The notes below the pieces were generated by a model. The model ran no database searches. It saw nothing but the letters and a program-made list of their open reading frames with translations, and was not told the DNA's origin. A DNA stretch of 12,301 bases from DATBMY01 sp036554605 (GTDB taxonomy: Bacteria > Acidobacteriota > Blastocatellia > UBA7656). A program made the position numbers and the translations under genes. The stretch is from the NCBI GenBank assembly GCA_036554605.1, contig DATBMY010000307.1, forward strand, positions 1 through 12,301, written 5' to 3'. Below, in pieces: positions 1 through 6,655 of the stretch; the stretch's first letter is position 1, and each line of letters starts with the position of its first letter.

Positions 1-162
1 CCCCAGCGCATCCATTACCTCGCCGGGTCTTTGCCACTCATCGCGTTTGCGGGCGCGTTCTGATTCCTGGGATGAACTGCTAAGAGCCACAGCAGCAGAG
101 AGCGATGTTCCGCTAAGGCTTATCAAAAAGAGCATGACTAAAAACATCTTGCGCGACTTCAT
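1..162 (-). CDS. Exported protein, N-terminal part only; probable SAM-dependent methyltransferase
   Basis: Only the first 54 codons are present; the gene runs off the left edge. ATG at 162 follows a strong AGGAGGT ribosome binding site (171-177) with 8 nt spacing. The protein starts with a classical signal peptide: basic MKSRK, a hydrophobic core at about residues 6-19, then small residues up to about 27. Mature sequence follows with a basic, polar stretch and the motif DEWQRPGEVMDALG (residues 41-54). From family knowledge, a W-Q-R-P-x-x-V-M-x-A-L-G stretch often directly precedes the glycine-rich SAM-binding loop of exported class I methyltransferases, but that loop lies outside the window. 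It sits 49 nt downstream of the MBL-fold gene on the same strand and could be co-transcribed. The existence of the gene is well supported; the methyltransferase call is an inference. Confidence 0.68.
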   Translation of the reverse strand, partial: MKSRKMFLVMLFLISLSGTSLSAAVALSSSSQESERARKRDEWQRPGEVMDALG

Positions 163-170
163 CTTGGTTG

Positions 171-177
171 ACCTCCT
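171..177 (-). promoter_or_regulatory. Shine-Dalgarno AGGAGGT of the left-edge gene
   Basis: On the minus strand AGGAGGT lies 8 nt before the ATG at 162. It is the strongest ribosome binding site in the window and fixes the start of the truncated left-edge gene. Confidence 0.8.
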
Positions 178-211
178 GAACGGATGAGTTACCGGACCGG
201 CCGGTTCTCTC

Positions 212-1789
212 TTACCGCCTAAAGATTTCCTGAGCCTTATGGACATGCTCCATCGTGGCGAACCCGTGCCCGTGGACGTTATAAATCCGCTCGGGGGCGA
301 GCCGGTTATCCTTAAGCCAGCCGGCGAAAAATGACATTATGGCCCTGCGATTCTTGGGCGGAAATGGCGCGCCCAGGTCGAAGTAGAAAAGATCGCCCTG
401 AAAAAGAATCTTCTCCGCCGGAAGATATACGACCAGGTTCTCTCGTGTATGAGGGTTAGCCCCGACATTTATCAGCTCAACCGTGCGCGTCCCGTCGGTG
501 ATGATTCGCTTCCTGGCAAACGTCTCGATCCGGGCCCTGCCCCGGCCGCGAGAGAAGCGATCAGGAACCAGCTTATAACTGGCCGCCGCCATCCTCTCAA
601 AAAAGCGCTTATTGCCCGGAGTCGTAAGGATAGTCGCTCCTTCGGCCATAAACGCCCGCGCCCCGCCCGCGTGATCGCTATGATAATGAGTCACCGCCAG
701 GTACTTGATAGGCTTGCCGGAGATCTTCTCTTTTATCTTTCTTATGAAAGCCTCCGACAGCGAAGTGCTGCCGGGCTGGTTATCGCCCGGAATACTTGTG
801 AGCGTAGGATGAGCGGCCGGAGCTTCGACGGCTAAGATGAAATCCTCGAATTCGATAAACATCACCGTGAATCCGCCGACCTCTACCACGTTGACCCCCC
901 TGGCCGCTTCCACGATGTCGCCCGGCCTGCCAACCAGTTCCCTGAGTCGCTCAGGCAACTGAAATCTCTCGCCCGCCTCGCCCGCCTCGAACTCCGGTAA
1001 CTGAAAAATCTCCTCCGCCTCCCTAGTGTTAATGGACATCTCGACATCGACCGCGAGACTTGTGCTGCCCGCAACTTTGATGGCGTGACGCGCAGGGACC
1101 CGGCCGAGGTTTTGGTCTTCGCGATAGCCAGAATAGGTGTATTCAACAACGACATCGCCCAGGGTGGGGAAATCCATCTGGTAATCGAACTTGGATAGAA
1201 GATGCGTCTCGGCGTCGAGAAAGAGCCTTAGCATGACCTTCTCCTCAGGCGGGGTGTATAGGATCAAATAATGTTGCTTGCCGTCATACGCGATGGGCTC
1301 TCTCAGCATTCGTAGTCTGGCTGGATGTTGACTCGCTTCCATTATGAGAATATGAGGAATGCGGCGTGCCTGGCGGGTCCGTTCAGTTGCGGTCGGAACA
1401 TTGCGCCTGGCATATCTCGCGCGGACGAGAAAATCTCCGACGACGCGCTCATCGCCCGTATAAAGCCACCTCCGCCAGCGGACGGTCTGATCTTCCTTTC
1501 CTGTCCTGTGCTCGAATGCGAGTTTATCCCGCGAGGGGTGTACAACGAGAGTCTCTTCATATTCCGCGCCGGCCTGCTGTTCCGGATGATAGCCTTGAGA
1601 TTGCGCGGAACTGAACTCTTGCCCGCGGCCTTTCATCGTTATAGAGGTAATGGACTTCAGCCGGTCGAGGCCGCCGAGTGCTTCGAGCGCTCTAATAAGC
1701 GGCTGACCGGCGCGGTCATCGGTCGAAGCTCGATCAGCCGCGAAGCCGGTTATCAACAGGAAGGCAAGGCATAGGACAGCTACCCTCAT
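212..1789 (-). CDS. Exported MBL-fold metallo-hydrolase with N-terminal LolA-like domain
   Basis: 525 residues. Residues 1-18 look like a Sec signal peptide (hydrophobic core VAVLCLAFLLITGFA). Residues 28-250 form a beta-rich region opening with LIRALEALGGLDRLKSI and resemble the lipoprotein-carrier-like (LolA/LolB-type) domains often placed before periplasmic hydrolases. Residues 295-525 are a metallo-beta-lactamase fold: THYHSDHAGG gives H368, H370, D372 and H373, the NPHT histidine is H447, the LFQGD aspartate is D466, and VHGH supplies H506/H508. These are the expected ligands for a di-metal hydrolase site. The ATG at 1789 is preceded by AGGAGG with 8 nt spacing. The substrate cannot be told; subclass B3-like or quinoprotein-relay-type MBL proteins are the nearest types. 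A real beta-lactamase is unlikely given the long N-terminal domain. The domain linker contains a small in-frame duplication (residues 262-280). Confidence 0.87.
   Translation of the reverse strand: MRVAVLCLAFLLITGFAADRASTDDRAGQPLIRALEALGGLDRLKSITSITMKGRGQEFSSAQSQGYHPEQQAGAEYEETLVVHPSRDKLAFEHRTGKEDQTVRWRRWLYTGDERVVGDFLVRARYARRNVPTATERTRQARRIPHILIMEASQHPARLRMLREPIAYDGKQHYLILYTPPEEKVMLRLFLDAETHLLSKFDYQMDFPTLGDVVVEYTYSGYREDQNLGRVPARHAIKVAGSTSLAVDVEMSINTREAEEIFQLPEFEAGEAGERFQLPERLRELVGRPGDIVEAARGVNVVEVGGFTVMFIEFEDFILAVEAPAAHPTLTSIPGDNQPGSTSLSEAFIRKIKEKISGKPIKYLAVTHYHSDHAGGARAFMAEGATILTTPGNKRFFERMAAASYKLVPDRFSRGRGRARIETFARKRIITDGTRTVELINVGANPHTRENLVVYLPAEKILFQGDLFYFDLGAPFPPKNRRAIMSFFAGWLKDNRLAPERIYNVHGHGFATMEHVHKAQEIFRR
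969..986. repeat. Two 9-bp tandem copies (TCGCCCGCC) inside the MBL gene
   Basis: TCGCCCGCC occurs at 969-977 and 978-986. Read on the minus strand it encodes the EAGEAGE linker. It lies between two similar stretches (954-968 and 996-1012) that both encode FQLPE, so the linker looks like the product of a local duplication. Confidence 0.6.
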
Positions 1790-2012
1790 TCTTGCTTCCT
1801 CCTATGCGGGCATATAGAAAATCGTGGGCACAGGACGGCAGGGTCCTGCCAACAATACGAAGGAGAACAGAATCAGGTTCGGGCATGCGCCGAATTGCTA
1901 AGATATTTTTGGCTAGAGACTTCTTTGCGGCAGTAGTGCTGTCAAGAACGTGGTCCCGGTCAGGGACGGCGCGGCTGGGCGCTTGCGGGGTTAATCTCTT
2001 TGCCCGGAAATC
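1790..2012. other. 223-bp spacer without a supported gene
   Basis: This is the largest gap in the minus-strand gene run, between the GT-C-like gene and the MBL gene. It holds a perfect minus-strand TTGACA (1940-1945) with no matching -10 box at 15-19 nt, and a short inverted repeat CAGGAC-N6-GTCCTG (1831-1848) without a T-run. The AGGAGG of the MBL gene lies at its left end. A promoter for the MBL gene probably lies here, but I cannot place it. Confidence 0.5.
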
Positions 2013-4184
2013 TCATCTTATCCACCTGTCGGGGACCCAGCCTTCCATTACTACTGATTCGCCTTCGAGTACCCTGACCTTAACTTTACCAAGCTCACTC
2101 TCCAAAACCCGCACCTTTGTGTTATTGAGGACCGTGAATACTCTCCCTGAGTCGACGAGGCTCTGTAATCGATTGTCGTCCACAGTCGAGAGCGCCGCCA
2201 CCATTTCATCCATGGCCTTTTGATCGACTGCTATCATAATCGTGTCGCGATTGCCCGCGGCGACCCTCGCCTCCGAGCCCACCGACAGGCTACCCCTGGC
2301 CGGCGCATCTCCTGTTGGCGCGGTCGATCTTCCAGTCGCCGTGCCGGTCGATTCTCGATTTGAAGTCGCCAGAAGTGCTATGACACCCACTACGGCGGCA
2401 AGCAGCAAGGCGAACAGCGCGTAGCGGCTTTTCAGCGGGGCGATCAGAGACTTCTTTTCATCTATCGCTTTTGACCTGCGCCTTGAAAGGTAGTCGGCCA
2501 TCGCCAGACCGGCGATCGTCCCTAATGCGAAACCAAAGAGTGTTGTGCCAAGCTTCTGCGGCGGCGTGTTTTCGAGTCGCACCTCGATAAGATGCTTGCC
2601 GGGCGGGACCGAGATCAGCTGCGCGCCGTCACCGTCGTTTGAGATTGGCGCGCCTTGCCCGTTGATGCTCGCGCTCCACCCGCGAAAGTTGTACGTCCTC
2701 AACCGCACTTCGCTCGGCTCCCGCGCGTTCACCGCGACCTCCCGGCGCTCGGGCTCCCACCTGAGCACCTCGACTTCGCCGCTTCTGGGCTCGATCAATG
2801 CCAGCTCCGTGCTCGGCATTGCCTGCGGCTCTGTAGAGCCAAGAGGTGTAAAGCCGGCGTCCGAGTAGTTGGCGGGCGGGATCATCACCGGGTTGGCGAG
2901 CGCCCCGGCCATTACCGATTCCACTGATACCCAAATGTTAAGCGCGATTGCCGCAGCAAGGGCCGCGCGATATCCCCACGCCCTGACCGGCGCGAGCTTT
3001 ACCGGGCCCCTCATATAGTCCATCGTCGCGCAGGCGAGCAACGATGTGAAAAGCGCCGCGATGGCTAGCCATCGCCAGGCAAAAGTCGCAACCTGTATCC
3101 TGGGAAGCAGTCTTGAAACATATATCGAAAACGAAGTGCTCATCAAAATCGTCACGACGCCCAGTATCATCCACAAAGGGGTCTGCGTTTGCCGCGCCGA
3201 CTCGGCCGCATCGATTTCGACGGGAGTCACATTTGATGGTTTCATCAGCCGTCTCAAAACCAGTATGGCGATGATCACGATGACAGCCTGAAGAGTAAAT
3301 GAGAGGTTGATGAGATTGCCGAAGCCTTCCGCGGGAAGCAGCGTGATGTAACTGGAATGGTATGGAAATATCGCGCTGAAATGCTCCTGTATATACTTCG
3401 TCTCGAAGGCGGCCGGGAGCCAGTAGATCGCGCCGGCCATCAGACCAAGCGCCATCCCGAGACCGATTCTAAGAAGGACCCTCCACTCCCTCACTTTAAT
3501 GGCCCAGACGAGCGCGTAAAAAGCGATAGTGTAGGTCATCAAGAAACTTACCGGCGCGTGAGTCATCAAATAGAGGCCATAGACCAGCCCGAGAGCCGCG
3601 TAATGGCGCAGCCCCCCGCTCGCGCCCAGCCTGTAAGCAAACAGCAGCACCAGCGGCAAGAATACGAACCCGTACAACTGGGGCATTGCCCCCTGCCAGT
3701 AAAGATTAAGCACATGGTAGGGGAGCGTCATGTAAAGCAGCGCCCCCGCCACGCTCGCAAGTCTTGAGTAGAACTCACGCGCCAAAAGGTAAAAGGCCAG
3801 CCCCGAAAGGGCAAACCCCAGAATGGATGCCGCAAAGAGCGTATATATCCAGTCGTTAAATACGAGATTCAACAGCGAAGCGAGGTAGTAGAATCCGGGC
3901 GGGTAAAAGTTCATCCACGGGCCGCCGTACCCGTTGTTGTAATCGGGCAGCCACCGAGGATAAAGGCTGCCGCTTTTTAGCACCTTGTCAAAATCCTGCA
4001 TGACGGCGAGGTGCTGGATAAAATCGTGCGTGTTTACCAGTTTCAGCTCGACGCCCCGCGCAGTTCGTACCGGGTGCGCAAGGAAGAACGGGCTGGCTAT
4101 CGCAAGGCTTGCAGCGAGTATGAGCAGAGCTATCAGAGCTCTGGCCAGGACCGGGTTATTCTTTGATGCTCCGAGTAGCTTCAT
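2013..4184 (-). CDS. Polytopic membrane protein, PTPS-related / GT-C-like, with extra C-terminal periplasmic module
   Basis: About 723 residues. The first membrane helix is at about 16-37, followed by a large extracytoplasmic loop with acidic HDFIQH (D56) and the stretch LYPRWLPDYNNGYGGPWMNFYPP. More helices lie at about 105-136, 145-186, 195-230, 238-260, 298-312, 337-355, 370-388 and 405-425. This loop plus the GAMPQLYGF region matches the '6-pyruvoyl-tetrahydropterin synthase-related' membrane family (PF10131). Despite the name it resembles GT-C glycosyltransferases and YfhO-like proteins. Residues 430-540 are a beta-rich outer domain (FRGWSASING...VPPGKHLIEVRL), followed by a helix (545-563). 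Unusually, the protein continues with a basic loop, one more helix (588-608), a Ser/Thr/Gly-rich linker and a folded 75-residue domain. The start is ATG at 4184 (TTG at 4187 is directly upstream); no Shine-Dalgarno is visible. It likely transfers or handles lipid-linked sugars, but the substrate is unknown. Confidence 0.82.
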   Translation of the reverse strand: MKLLGASKNNPVLARALIALLILAASLAIASPFFLAHPVRTARGVELKLVNTHDFIQHLAVMQDFDKVLKSGSLYPRWLPDYNNGYGGPWMNFYPPGFYYLASLLNLVFNDWIYTLFAASILGFALSGLAFYLLAREFYSRLASVAGALLYMTLPYHVLNLYWQGAMPQLYGFVFLPLVLLFAYRLGASGGLRHYAALGLVYGLYLMTHAPVSFLMTYTIAFYALVWAIKVREWRVLLRIGLGMALGLMAGAIYWLPAAFETKYIQEHFSAIFPYHSSYITLLPAEGFGNLINLSFTLQAVIVIIAILVLRRLMKPSNVTPVEIDAAESARQTQTPLWMILGVVTILMSTSFSIYVSRLLPRIQVATFAWRWLAIAALFTSLLACATMDYMRGPVKLAPVRAWGYRAALAAAIALNIWVSVESVMAGALANPVMIPPANYSDAGFTPLGSTEPQAMPSTELALIEPRSGEVEVLRWEPERREVAVNAREPSEVRLRTYNFRGWSASINGQGAPISNDGDGAQLISVPPGKHLIEVRLENTPPQKLGTTLFGFALGTIAGLAMADYLSRRRSKAIDEKKSLIAPLKSRYALFALLLAAVVGVIALLATSNRESTGTATGRSTAPTGDAPARGSLSVGSEARVAAGNRDTIMIAVDQKAMDEMVAALSTVDDNRLQSLVDSGRVFTVLNNTKVRVLESELGKVKVRVLEGESVVMEGWVPDRWIR

Positions 4185-4226
4185 CAAAACGGTGGTTCAG
4201 TATCCGGGTATGTCTGCGCTAGCCGC

Positions 4227-4232
4227 ATTATA
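4227..4232 (-). promoter_or_regulatory. Candidate -10 box TATAAT before the GT-C-like gene
   Basis: A perfect TATAAT is read on the minus strand, 42 nt before the ATG at 4184, in the 74-nt gap after the GT2 gene. No convincing -35 hexamer lies 15-19 nt upstream and there is no extended -10 TG, so this is a tentative internal promoter. Confidence 0.3.
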
Positions 4233-4258
4233 CGAATAGCCGCGCGCGACCTGCCGCG

Positions 4259-5704
4259 TCATGCTTTCGGGCGACAGACCAGAATAAATTGATAACCGAG
4301 GAGTTTCTTTCTGATTTTTGTTAAGCCCCAGTTGATAAGGTGGAGAAAGCTGAGAGGCCGCCCTTTGCTCGTCGACGGCATAATCAGCGGCAGCGGAATG
4401 GGCGTGACGCTCGTGCTTACAACATCGAGGCCGGAATCGGTCGCAAGTTGTTTTGCGGTCTTTAAGGTGAAGAACCGCAGATGGGATTCGTCGAGTATTC
4501 CGACGCGGCTGTAGTTGAAGCGCCCGAATAACAGGTTGAGCCTGACCCAGATATTCGCTACGTTCGGAAGCGATATGAGGATCTTCCCGCCGGGCTTGAG
4601 CAGCCCGCTCATCTTCTCGAGCACGCCACGCGGGTCGCGAAGGTGCTCAAGAACGTCCCCAAAGATAATGGCGTCAAACTGTCCCAGACTCGTAAGCTCC
4701 ATTGTCTCGATATCGCCGACAATCAGCTCACGGCAATGAGGCCGGGCAAGCTCGGCCATCTGCGGGTCCTGCTCTATGCCCGTAACCGCGCAGCCCCTCG
4801 CGACCATTTCCGAGCTGAGATATCCGGTCGCCGTCCCGATCTCAAGCACCTCCGCCGGGCGCTCCCGGTCTATCCAATCTATTATCTGAGAGTGGCTGCT
4901 GTAGGGGTCGGCCTTCTTATGAATATATTGTTCTCCGCGCACATCGTACTTCCGCTCGTATATGAGTCTGGCTTTGTGCAATCTATACCTCACCGCTGAT
5001 TTTATGCAGTTAAACGCGTAGCCGATGCCGTTAACGTAGCATATCTCGTCGCCGTAATAAGTCGGTATGGGCCGCTCCGCTATGCGCAGTCCCGCGTCGT
5101 GAAACTGTATCAGGATATCCGTGTCGAAATGCCATTCGTTGGAGTTGAGCAGGAAAGGGACCTTCTCAAGCGCGTGGCAACTGTAGAGCCGGTAGCCGGA
5201 ATGAAATTCCGACAGGTCCATCCCTACGATACGATTCTCCAACCATGTCAGGATTTTGTTGCCAACGAATTTGTACAGCGGCATGCCGCCCGCGCGAGGG
5301 TCGCCTCCCTCGGCCATGCGCGAGCCGAAGACCATGTCGGCCTCATCCTTTTCGAGCGGCTCGAGCAGATTATTCAATACTTCCGGCGCATACTGCCCGT
5401 CGGCGTGCAGCATCACGACTATGTCGAAGCCTCTCGCCAGGGCATATTGATAGCCCGCCTTCTGGTTGCCGCCATAGCGAAGGTTCTTCGGGTTTCGATG
5501 TATGGTCAGCTTTTCGAGCCCCTTCACGTGCTTGTAGCCGAGCGCCGCATAGTAGGTGTTATCCGTGGAGCAGTCGTCAAACAGGAAGACTTCTTCTACC
5601 TTGTCCCACACATCCCGGGGTATGCGGTCAAGCGTCCAGTCGAGCTTATGAACGGCGTTATAAGCGATAACGAATATGCCTATGCGCTTCTTCTGTAACT
5701 GCAT
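4259..5704 (-). CDS. Bifunctional GT2 glycosyltransferase / class I SAM methyltransferase
   Basis: 481 residues with two enzymes in one chain. Residues 7-240 are a GT-A fold, family 2 glycosyltransferase of the dolichyl/polyprenyl-phosphate sugar synthase type: FVIAYN (11-16), DDCSTDNT (43-50), HADGQY (100-105, metal/nucleotide-sugar site), VFGSRM (125-130) and SGYRLY (169-174). Residues 268-430 are a Rossmann methyltransferase: VLEIGTATGYL (286-296) is the SAM-binding loop, E311 the ribose-binding acidic residue, and FGDVLEHL (348-355) and LKPGGKILISLPN (369-381) the usual motifs IV/VI. No transmembrane anchor is obvious in the GT2 part; the C-terminal tail is basic and may touch the membrane. 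A GAGGG (5712-5716) lies 7 nt before the ATG. The gene is followed after 74 nt by a GT-C-like membrane protein, which fits a supply of a polyprenyl-linked sugar to a membrane transferase (inference). The acceptor of the methyl group is unknown. Confidence 0.88.
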   Translation of the reverse strand: MQLQKKRIGIFVIAYNAVHKLDWTLDRIPRDVWDKVEEVFLFDDCSTDNTYYAALGYKHVKGLEKLTIHRNPKNLRYGGNQKAGYQYALARGFDIVVMLHADGQYAPEVLNNLLEPLEKDEADMVFGSRMAEGGDPRAGGMPLYKFVGNKILTWLENRIVGMDLSEFHSGYRLYSCHALEKVPFLLNSNEWHFDTDILIQFHDAGLRIAERPIPTYYGDEICYVNGIGYAFNCIKSAVRYRLHKARLIYERKYDVRGEQYIHKKADPYSSHSQIIDWIDRERPAEVLEIGTATGYLSSEMVARGCAVTGIEQDPQMAELARPHCRELIVGDIETMELTSLGQFDAIIFGDVLEHLRDPRGVLEKMSGLLKPGGKILISLPNVANIWVRLNLLFGRFNYSRVGILDESHLRFFTLKTAKQLATDSGLDVVSTSVTPIPLPLIMPSTSKGRPLSFLHLINWGLTKIRKKLLGYQFILVCRPKA

Positions 5705-5788
5705 TTTGCGGCCCTCTAATGATCCGTCGACGAGTGGACTGTGGAGGGTTAGAATATCAGCTTTTGACCGGCATGAGAATAACGAAAT

Positions 5789-6652
5789 CTACCGGCCGCC
5801 GATCATAGAGCCTACGTGGTCGATCAGCCGCTCGGTGATTCTGCGCGCGTCCGCATCGTCGTCGCACAGCAGGCCGCGCTCCAGCGCCGGGCCGAACGTA
5901 ACGCTGACCGATACGTTTCGATAGGACGGGATAATGACCTGAAGCAGCGCGGCAAATCTCTCGCGCTCTTTTTCCGCTTTTCGCAGCCGCGCGATCGGAT
6001 GCTTGCGAGCCGATGGGCAAACGACGCCTCTGACGATCGCGGGAACTATACGCACGTCGCTTACCTGGCGCGCCAGCACCCCTATGCTCTTCGACCACCC
6101 GCGCAAAGAGCTGGTCGCCGCCGCCAGATCGACTTCCGGGTCCGGCTCTATATCGCCCGCCGGGAAGATAAGAACCGACCCGCCCGAGCGCAGGTGCCTG
6201 GTTATGTGTCTGAAGATGGAATTCACGCCATGGTCGAGGTAGATCAGATGCTTGCTCGTATTCGACAGCGCTCGCAAGAAGGGGCGATCAATCGCTACGA
6301 CCCGCAAATCGTCGCGAGGGAAAGAGGCAAACAGCGCGACCGTATCGGAGAGCCCCGGATGGTTCGCTACTATTAACAGCGGCCCATCGGGCGGAATATT
6401 CTCGAGTCCGGAGACTGACCAGTCGCGCACGTTTTGCTTTAGAACCCACGCCGCTCCATCGCGCAGTCCGCTCGCGCCCACCAGCTTATCGAATTCCGAC
6501 ATCTGTCGCGCGAACTTTCGGGCGGCGGGCCTGAAGACGTATTCGATAAATGGCCGCGCGAGCCGCGCCTCGGCAAGCCCGGCGGCCTCCATCATCTCAT
6601 GGAGATTAATCTCTACAAGCGTTTTGAGCGTGGCGCTGCCGTTAGTCTCCAT
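5789..6652 (-). CDS. PlsC-like glycerolipid acyltransferase family protein
   Basis: 287 residues. NHPGLSD (97-103) is the acyltransferase block I HX4D motif, with H98 and D103 as the catalytic pair. FPAGDIEPD (163-171) corresponds to block III, although the usual glutamate of FPEG is alanine here, and IVPAIVRGV (202-210) corresponds to block IV. No clear transmembrane helix is present, so it is probably a peripheral inner-membrane enzyme using acyl-CoA or acyl-ACP. The ATG at 6652 is only 3 nt after the TGA of the VWA gene and has no good Shine-Dalgarno, which suggests translational coupling. The N-terminal 75 residues carry a helical extension before the catalytic part. It could acylate lysophosphatidate or another polyol lipid; it is not clearly PlsC itself. 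The GT2/methyltransferase gene follows 84 nt downstream. Confidence 0.8.
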   Translation of the reverse strand: METNGSATLKTLVEINLHEMMEAAGLAEARLARPFIEYVFRPAARKFARQMSEFDKLVGASGLRDGAAWVLKQNVRDWSVSGLENIPPDGPLLIVANHPGLSDTVALFASFPRDDLRVVAIDRPFLRALSNTSKHLIYLDHGVNSIFRHITRHLRSGGSVLIFPAGDIEPDPEVDLAAATSSLRGWSKSIGVLARQVSDVRIVPAIVRGVVCPSARKHPIARLRKAEKERERFAALLQVIIPSYRNVSVSVTFGPALERGLLCDDDADARRITERLIDHVGSMIGGR

Positions 6653-6655
6653 TCG

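Noticed and set aside
191..205. ACCGG-ACCGG-CCGGT stem-loop after the MBL gene
   Set aside because: The 5-bp stem with no T-run does not make a credible intrinsic terminator; such CCGG palindromes are expected in this GC-rich DNA.
1831..1850. Inverted repeat CAGGAC-GGCAGG-GTCCTG as a terminator of the GT-C-like gene
   Set aside because: The stem is only 6 bp and no T-run follows on the minus strand.
1940..1945. Perfect minus-strand TTGACA as a promoter of the MBL gene
   Set aside because: No acceptable -10 hexamer lies 15-19 nt downstream.
1792..2223. Possible plus-strand gene in the 1790-2012 spacer
   Set aside because: Half of it overlaps the GT-C-like gene on the other strand, and the sequence has no recognisable motif.
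2013..4184. A pterin synthase activity suggested by the family name '6-pyruvoyl-tetrahydropterin synthase-related'
   Set aside because: The protein is a polytopic membrane protein with GT-C-like topology and none of the zinc-binding histidines of PTPS enzymes.
5099..5698. Plus-strand open frame (199 codons) opposite the GT2 domain
   Set aside because: It is fully antisense to conserved GT2 motifs, has no ribosome binding site and no recognisable domain.
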